Shown piece after piece: positions 58,301 to 64,000 of a stretch of DNA of 64,000 nt (positions are counted from its first letter, which is position 1; every line of letters begins with the position of its first letter). The stretch is taken from contig NC_134831.1 of assembly GCF_004210375.1 (NCBI RefSeq), forward strand, positions 1,922,001 through 1,986,000. The letters are read 5' to 3'. The stretch comes from Tachypleus tridentatus. Taxonomy: Eukaryota; Arthropoda; Merostomata; Xiphosura; Limulidae. Made by a program: the position numbers and the translations under genes. The notes under the pieces were generated by a model. It ran no database searches, had not been told where the DNA came from, and was given only the letters and a program-made list of their open reading frames with translations.

Positions 58301-58715
58301 CCGCCATCTATCGTTCAGTAATCCACCTAAGCTTTTGTCTACCAGCCACGTGTTATAGATGTTTATTTACTTGGACAGGTGTGTTGGATATGCGCAGCGT
58401 GAACCGAATAAGTGTTGTTTTTCATTACACATTTGCTACCAGTTCTGCAGTGATGTCGTCGTAGCGAGATCTACCAGAACTGATATTTGGAAAGTTTTAA
58501 ATCATAGTTTTTGGTGATATAAAAGCAACACGTATTCCTATTAAGAGGAAACTGAACAAACATTCAGTGGTATTGTTATCATTTTCAAGGAGGTTATTGA
58601 TGGAACTGTCATGACTTTAGTGATCATCCATTATCCAATATTATAAAAATGTGCTATTCAAGGTCTAGAAGTGAATGTTGTTTGGTTTTAAAAAGTACGA
58701 CTAAAATCTCCATTT
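55385..58715. other. Unassigned intergenic stretch
   Basis: No supported gene. An AT microsatellite lies at 55824-55847, and a dispersed repeat at 56465-56850. A sequence at 57517-57560 (CAGCGGTCCTCGACGTTTTT) resembles the start of a hAT-type transposon but no partner end or transposase is seen. A patch around 58325-58490 is GC-richer with a CACGTG, but carries no clear exon. Confidence 0.4.
56465..56850. repeat. Dispersed repeat, copy 2
   Basis: It shares GGGAACCTTCAATAGCCG, TTGAAATTCTTTTA, CAGTCCAAAACTGTAA and GTTTGTACTTGAAA in the same order with 26895-27150, plus ~110 extra bases in the middle. The family is unknown. Confidence 0.65.
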
Positions 58716-58728
58716 ATTTGTTTACTTT

Positions 58729-59000
58729 CGCCCGACATGGCCACGTGGGTTAAGGCGTTCGACTCGTAATCGGAGAGTCGCGGGTTCGAATCACGGTCGC
58801 ACCAAACATGCTTGTCCTTTCAGCTGTGGGGGCGTTATATTGTGACGGTCAATCCCACTTTTTATTGGTAAAAGAGTATCCCAAGAGTTGGCGGTGGGTG
58901 GTTATGACTAGCTGCCTTCCCTCTAGTCTTACACTGCTTGGGGACGGCTAGCACAGATAGTCCTCGAGTAGCTTTGTGCGAAATTCAAAAACAAAACAAA
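58729..59000 (+). repeat. SINE-A, full length
   Basis: The head CGCCCGACATGGCCACGTGG keeps the A box and the B box GGGTTCGAATC. The tail is CAAAAACAAAACAAAC. The flanks TTGTTTACTTTC and TTGTTTATTTTC form a near-perfect 12-base target duplication. Confidence 0.95.
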
Positions 59001-59277
59001 CTTGTTTATTTTCAAGTTCTACCACCATGAGGCATAGAGGTTGTAAGATGGCTAAAACTGTTAGGGTTAATGAATGTGGTTGCATTTGTTATCCATTTCC
59101 AGTTTTCAACTTTCGATGTCTTGTTATAAGCTGTCTAAAGTTCTTTGTTTTCAATAATTTTATTCTTTACATTAATATTATTGTTATATATATTTTAACA
59201 TAAAATATTTGTGTTCTACTAAGACCAACACACAAATATCTGTGAACTTTTCATCCCACTGGTCATGCAAACTCCAT

Positions 59278-59548
59278 CTGGTCCAGCATAGCCAAGTAAT
59301 TAGGGCGCTCGACTTGTAACCTAAGGGTTTCGGGTTCAAATCCCCATCACACCAAACTTACTTGCCTTTTCAGCCATGGGGACATTATTATGTAACGGTC
59401 AATCCAACTATTATTTGGTAAAAGAGTAGCTTAAGATTTGACGGTGAGTGGTGATTACTAGCTGTTTTTCCTCTAGTCTTACACTCATAAGCTAGGAATG
59501 GTTAGCGCAGATAGCCCTCGTATAGCTTTTGCGCTAAAATTCAAAAGA
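59278..59548 (+). repeat. SINE-A, diverged
   Basis: The head GGTCCAGCATAGCCAAGTAA and B box GGGTTCAAATCCCC are followed by a body with AAAAGAGTAGCTTAAGATTT and the tail GCTTTTGCGCTAAAATTC. It lies 278 bases after another copy in the same orientation. Confidence 0.93.
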
Positions 59549-60239
59549 AATAAAATAATGAAAGACAGGTTTGCGTGAAATAAAAAAAACACAAATCCCA
59601 TCTAGCGTCAATAAATGCAAACTAAATAAAATCATATGTTATGGTGATGTTTTGTCTTCTAAAGAGCGAAACCTTTTTTCACACATTTCCCCATAATGTG
59701 TTGTCACCTCGACCATTCATGATACACAGAGGTCTCAAGCTTCTCTATCAGCCTCAATTACTTCTGTAGTAATTCCGGAGGGGGGGGGTCTATACCCTAA
59801 CTAATCTCATTGGGGTAACCACCCGCGTATATAAGTGGATCTATAAAGTTTGGCCTTACTAACTTTTGAGTAAGGTACTAACACAGGAGGGGTCCTGAAA
59901 AACGTCGTCCAATGCTGTATTCGTGCTTAGCAATAAAAAAACTTACTGCCAATCATATCCTGGTGACCTGGAATTTTTTTCTTCTCTTCAGCTTTCTTTT
60001 CTACCTTGTTAATATGGGGACAAAGTCAACTGGATAAGAACACTATCTCAAGTTTGTCTGTCAAGTTCAGTCCTATAACTGTGGGAGGAATTAGCTAGAC
60101 ATACAAATAAAACTATAAACTGAATTAAGGTAAGATACCACAGGAAACCACTATGTTACATAGCGTTCTTAGGGCGCTATCCATGCTTTATTTCTACTTT
60201 CGAAATGTGGCAACATTATTCATTGGCGAATTAAAACTT

Positions 60240-60514
60240 GTTTGTTTTGAATTTGGCCCCAAGCTACTCGAAGGCTATCTGCGCTAGTCGTCCCTAATTT
60301 AGCAGTGTAAGACTAGAGGGAAGGCAGCTAGTCATCACCACCCACCGCCGACTCTTGGGCTACTCTTTTAGAAGAAACGAATAATGGGGCTGACCATCAT
60401 ATTATAACGCCCTCACGGCTGAAAGGGAGAGCATGTTTGGTGCGACCGGGATTTGAACCCACGATCCTTGGATTACGAGTTGAACGCCTTAACACCCTTG
60501 GCCATGCTGGGCCC
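60240..60514 (-). repeat. SINE-A, full length, perfect 12-bp target duplication
   Basis: The copy is complete in reverse. GAATTAAAACTT is identical on both sides (60228-60239 and 60515-60526), so this is one of the youngest insertions in the window. Confidence 0.97.
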
Positions 60515-60529
60515 GAATTAAAACTTCAA

Positions 60530-61615
60530 AATCAATAAGTGTTCTACTTTATACAAGAAAGAGCCTGTTTTATAACCAGTTATATCTGTAGTTCGTTGAT
60601 ATACATGATTCATTATCATCCATTCGCAGGGTTTACTATACTATAAGTTAACATCGTCTAGTATTTAAAAGGTTATATTGTACTATAACTTAAACTTTTC
60701 CAGTATTTATTAGGTTGTATTTTTTTAAAGTCAACCTCTTCCAGTATTTAAAAGGTTATATTATATCATAGGTTAAAGTCTTCCAGTATTTAAAAAAGAT
60801 GTATCAGTTTAGTTTTCTTGCGATTATCATTAATATCATATCATGTTCCGATGTTAACCTCTCACTGTGAATTTACATCTAATGTGTTGGTTAACTTAGA
60901 TCTGTTGCTGATTATGCACGTGAAAATCTAAAATTGACTTAGAGCTTCTCTTGGTTTGTATTATGAGAAGTTCTAAGTCAGTTATAGACTTTCACGCAAA
61001 GATAAAGCAGTACCTCTAATCAAAGGTATCTGCTTTTCTCAGATAACTCAAAGAAATTTTACGTTTGAAAACGATTAGTAAGTCATGGTGTAATGGGATG
61101 GTCATCGGAGTCAGCAATGTCATTCAGTGCGAGACTCAATTTAGCCAGTTAGGCCTAGATATGAAGACCAAAACAAGAATTGCAGACTGTCTATTCTGAA
61201 AGAACATAGCCAACTGAGGAAGAAAGATACAACCACAGGTGAGAGGCGGTGGTAAATATCGAACTTTGGTAGCATAATGGAGAGAAAGTTTCTTTGCTTT
61301 TATCACAAAGTACACAATCCTTTCCCTATTCGCTGGACTATAAGTGTTATCGACAGTTCCAGAAGATTCCCATTAAAAACTAGGAGCAATAGCGCCATCT
61401 ATAACTTAATTTCTTTGAAACACGAGGAATGATTTTATTTGGTGTGAAATAAGAGAGCCTTTTCTTAAATTGTTCAGTATTCCCGTACATTAAGTCACTG
61501 GGGGAGGCTGAAAAAATATAAATGTTCTAAAACTGCAGAACTATTTCTCTTTCAAAACAATCCACCTTTTCTAAAATAAACCGATAATGCTCAGTTTTCA
61601 GAAGAGGACCGAAAA
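60530..61615. other. Unassigned stretch with a hairpin
   Basis: It contains the hairpin at 60919-60996 and, at 60600-60800, four loosely repeated phrases of the type (C/T)AGTATTTA(A)AAGGTTATATT. No gene is seen. Confidence 0.5.
60919..60996. ncRNA. 78-nt hairpin, pre-miRNA-like
   Basis: Arms 60919-60950 (CGTGAAAATCTAAAATTGAC...) and 60965-60996 (...GTCAGTTATAGACTTTCACG) pair over 32 positions with 28 Watson-Crick pairs, two G-U pairs and two mismatches. The loop is 14 bases. Size and mismatch pattern are compatible with a microRNA precursor; a small fold-back transposon is equally possible. Expression is unknown. Confidence 0.4.
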
Positions 61616-61619
61616 CGCT

Positions 61620-61728
61620 GGGTTTGTGTGTGTGTGTGTTTTCTTATAGCGAAGCCATATCGGGCTATTTGCTGAGTCCACCGAAGGGAATCGAACTTCT
61701 GATTTTAATGTTGTAAATCCGTAGGGAA
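61620..61728 (-). repeat. SINE-C, head-truncated
   Basis: A TG-rich tail (GTTTGTGTGTGTGTGTGT), CGAAGCCATATCGGGCTATT, TGAGTCCACCGAAGGGAATC and GTAAATCCGTAGGG are visible. The match stops before the A box. Confidence 0.92.
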
Positions 61729-62269
61729 CCCGAAGATGCTGCGATTTTACAGAGAATACATCTTCAATCTAACTAACCTGAAGACAACATCTTCAACATT
61801 CATTGTAAATATGCAACGGTTACCAAGTTTTCTCCATGGATTTTTACATATGACGGTATTTTTGCAAAAGTTTCCTATGAATCTCTTCTTTATTATTGCA
61901 AAAATTGAAATTTAAAATTTAAGAAACAAGTAAACTATCATAACCTTTTCTAAGATTTGTGATATTTATCTTGAAGTTCAATTTGGAGTTTTGTTCATAT
62001 TAGTTAAGGGTTAAAAATGGAATTTTAAACCTGCATGCTTACATGAAATAAATAACGAGTTTAGAGATGCACAAGGTTTAGGTTTAGCTGCCACTTTTTT
62101 CAACTACTGCCCAGAAATAAAACAAATAATTGGCAGTATCTGACTCTTACTTTTAGAACGCACCCACGACTGAAATGTGAAATATATCAGTAGTATCATG
62201 TCTCGAACATTACACTGTTACACTTTATCATCTGCAACTTGACGTGCTGCCGCTAGGCTGCGCTCAAAC

Positions 62270-62390
62270 AAGTTTGTGTTTTCTTATAGCAAAGCCACAT
62301 CGGGTTATCTGCTGAGTCCACTGAGGGAAAATAAACCCCTGATTTTAGCGTGTAAATCCGTTGACTTACCGCTGTATTAGCGGGGGACTC
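62270..62390 (-). repeat. SINE-C, full length
   Basis: AAGTTTGTGTTTTCTTATAG, CAAAGCCACATCGGGTTATC, TGAGTCCACTGAGGG and ACCGCTGTATTAGCGGGGGA span the whole unit. A run of 26 A lies ~40 bases away (62429-62454) but is separate. Confidence 0.93.
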
Positions 62391-62950
62391 AGACAAGTTT
62401 AGGAATGATATCAAAGCCGCAAGCTCCAAAAAAAAAAAAAAAAAAAAAAAAAAAGTTGGTTTGAGTTATTTTCGATAAAGAAGAATATAGAAAAAAAATA
62501 GAGTCCTATTCAGAAAGATCGGGAGGAAGTTTATAGATTTACCACGCTAAAATCTGTGGTTCAGTTTCGCGCGGTGGAGAGAGAGCAGGTAGCTCATTGC
62601 ATAGCTATGTGCTAAGAAAACAACAAGGTATAGCAGGCCAATAAGCTAATACATGTGTCATTCGTAATATCTGAAATAATCAATAAATATTTTCCTTTAT
62701 TTTTATTTCATCACCGAAACTACAAATTAGAACAAAATGCTTTCAAAGTTTGGCCAGTGGGCGTCGTTGCGACCATTCGTCAGGGAGATACTCCATATTT
62801 CGTAAGTTAAGAGACTTAGAACCTTGATGGCGTAAAGTTCAGATAAAACGTTTATAAGTGCGTCAGACCCGTGTGTCCACAACTTTTAAAGACAGGGGAT
62901 TTAACAAGTAGTTAAAAATGCGATAAATAATGAGCTAGGAAGGTTAAAGA

Positions 62951-63057
62951 CTTTGTTCTGGTTTCTAGTTATAGGTTTTAGATCACTGTACCGCGACGTA
63001 CAGAACTCCTTTGTTCTGGTTTCTAGTTATAGGTTTTAGATCACTGTACCGCGACGT
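62951..63057. repeat. 58-bp tandem duplication
   Basis: CTTTGTTCTGGTTTCTAGTT begins at 62951 and again at 63009 and is followed by the same text to CCGCGACGT. The ~49 shared bases are identical, so it is recent. Confidence 0.96.
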
Positions 63058-63107
63058 CCGCCATTTATAAAGGTGCTGTACAAAAAGGGAATCCATATCT
63101 TTGCCTT

Positions 63108-63169
63108 CGTATTTGTGTTTGTATTTTTCTTATAACAAAGTCACGTCGGGCCATCTGCTGAGTCCATCG
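63108..63169 (-). repeat. SINE-C tail fragment
   Basis: GTTTGTATTTTTCTTATAAC, AAAGTCACGTCGGGCCATCT and GCTGAGTCCATCGATG match the tail half. It is cut off where the next SINE-C starts. Confidence 0.88.
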
Positions 63170-63298
63170 ATGTGTATGTGTGTCTGTTTTCCTATAGCAC
63201 TGCCACATTCGACTATCTGCTGAGTCCACTGAAGGGAATCTAACCCCTGATTTTAGAGTTATAAGTCCATAGGCTCACCGCTGTACTCCCGAGGGACT
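63170..63298 (-). repeat. SINE-C, full length, next to a second copy
   Basis: GTGTATGTGTGTCTGTTTTC, CACTGCCACATTCGACTATC, TGAGTCCACTGAAGGGAATC, and ACCGCTGTACTCCCGAGGGA cover the unit. The preceding fragment suggests one copy inserted into the other. Confidence 0.92.
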
Positions 63299-63624
63299 TT
63301 TGTCTTCATTCAGAGTATGAAGTTTTAATCTGAACATTTTAAACAAATTTTTAGCTGAGTATTAAAGTAACGAATATTTTAAAGGATTATTTAACTTTGG
63401 ATTAATAGCATATTGTAGACTGAAAGTAGAGAAAGCAATCAAAATGTATATTTAAGAAAAACCATCATCGCAGCATGGGGGAAAAACACAAAATATAAAA
63501 TTATATCCAGCAGACGACAACGCTGCCGAATATTATCCTAGGAATGAATGTATTAGTTACATCGAAATTATGATTTTATTTCTATTTTCTCGTTGTATTT
63601 ATTTTAATGGTTCAATTGTAATTG

Positions 63625-63835
63625 GTCCGGCATGGTCAGGTGGTTAAGCCACTGGACTCGTAATCCGAGGGTCCCGAATTCGAATCCCTGTCACACCAAA
63701 GATGCCCGTCCTCCCACCCAGTTGGTGGTGGGTGATGATGACTACCTGCCTTTCCTCTAGTCCTACACTCCTAAATTATGGACGGCTAGCGCAGATAGCC
63801 CTCGTGTAGCTTTGCGCAAAATTCTAAAAATTATA
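63625..63835 (+). repeat. SINE-A, internally deleted
   Basis: The head GGTCCGGCATGGTCAGGTGG and a B box GAATTCGAATCCC are intact in outline. From CCCGTCCTCCCACCCAG the match jumps to the GTTGGTGGTGGGTGATGATG part, so ~65 bases are missing. The tail ends GTAGCTTTGCGCAAAATTC. Confidence 0.93.
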
Positions 63836-64000
63836 TTAACTTTCTTAAGACATCTTTTTTTTTTTTGTAGCACTCTGAGTGTTGGATATACAACACCGTT
63901 CATTTTAATAATCATTATTTAATTCATTTAGTGATCTAATATTTAAGGAGTATTTAGTTTTCACAACAAGAGTGTTAAAAGTACTTTAAACATTGTGAAG

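Noticed and set aside
58213-58464. 83-codon plus-strand gene in a GC-richer patch
   Set aside because: No recognisable domain, and no convincing splice or promoter arrangement.
1-64000. CRISPR arrays or bacterial operons
   Set aside because: All tandem arrays lack spacers, and the gene structure is eukaryotic throughout.

Overview
This is AT-rich, repeat-laden animal genomic DNA with large introns, GT-AG splice sites and no bacterial features. A sphingosine kinase of metazoan type, many tRNA-derived SINEs, Tc1/mariner, Jockey, I-like, CR1 and Penelope-like elements point to an arthropod. I recognise the ~280-bp SINE (called SINE-A here) as the kind I associate with horseshoe crabs (Limulus, Tachypleus, Carcinoscorpius); that assignment is memory-based inference.

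Two host genes are supported, both on the minus strand. (1) A complete sphingosine kinase in six coding exons between 44655 and 29718. Every exon joint keeps frame, giving 650 codons including the stop, with all diagnostic motifs. (2) A previously hidden gene between about 53664 and 49125. It has a TATA box, a 5'UTR exon, an exon encoding a signal peptide, and a last exon that has no ATG of its own. The predicted product is a secreted cysteine-rich protein of about 149 residues that I cannot assign to a family.

Layout. 1-730: decayed Tc1-like transposase. 3.4-7.3 kb: LINE RNase H and RT relics, then a Penelope-like RT. 9.1-10.3 kb: internally deleted Tc1 element with both inverted repeats. 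10.5-11.2 kb: LINE ORF1 zinc knuckles plus a SINE. 11.5-12.1 kb: twelve copies of a 47-bp minisatellite. 12.4-13.3 kb: C-terminal half of a multicopy arthropod protein family. 15.9-17.6 kb: Jockey-like LINE cut by a SINE, then a degenerate tandem repeat. 17.6-29.6 kb: SINEs, fold-back repeats and a 39-bp array. 29.6-44.7 kb: the kinase gene, whose introns hold CR1 LINEs, a ~60-bp array and a ~430-bp tandem array. 45.2-47.0 kb: two Penelope-like GIY-YIG tails and the N-terminal half of the 12-kb family, one of them fused in frame to it. 49.1-53.7 kb: the cysteine-rich secreted protein gene, with a deleted mariner and a 34-bp array in its second intron. 54.4-64 kb: dense SINEs of two families, a decayed mariner, a miRNA-like hairpin and short tandem duplications.

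The two genes show no functional link. Most of the sequence is transposable-element debris, with clear nesting that gives relative ages. The points most worth following are the cysteine-rich gene, the shared 3' core of three SINE families, and the multicopy protein family found as two separate halves, one fused to a Penelope-like endonuclease domain.
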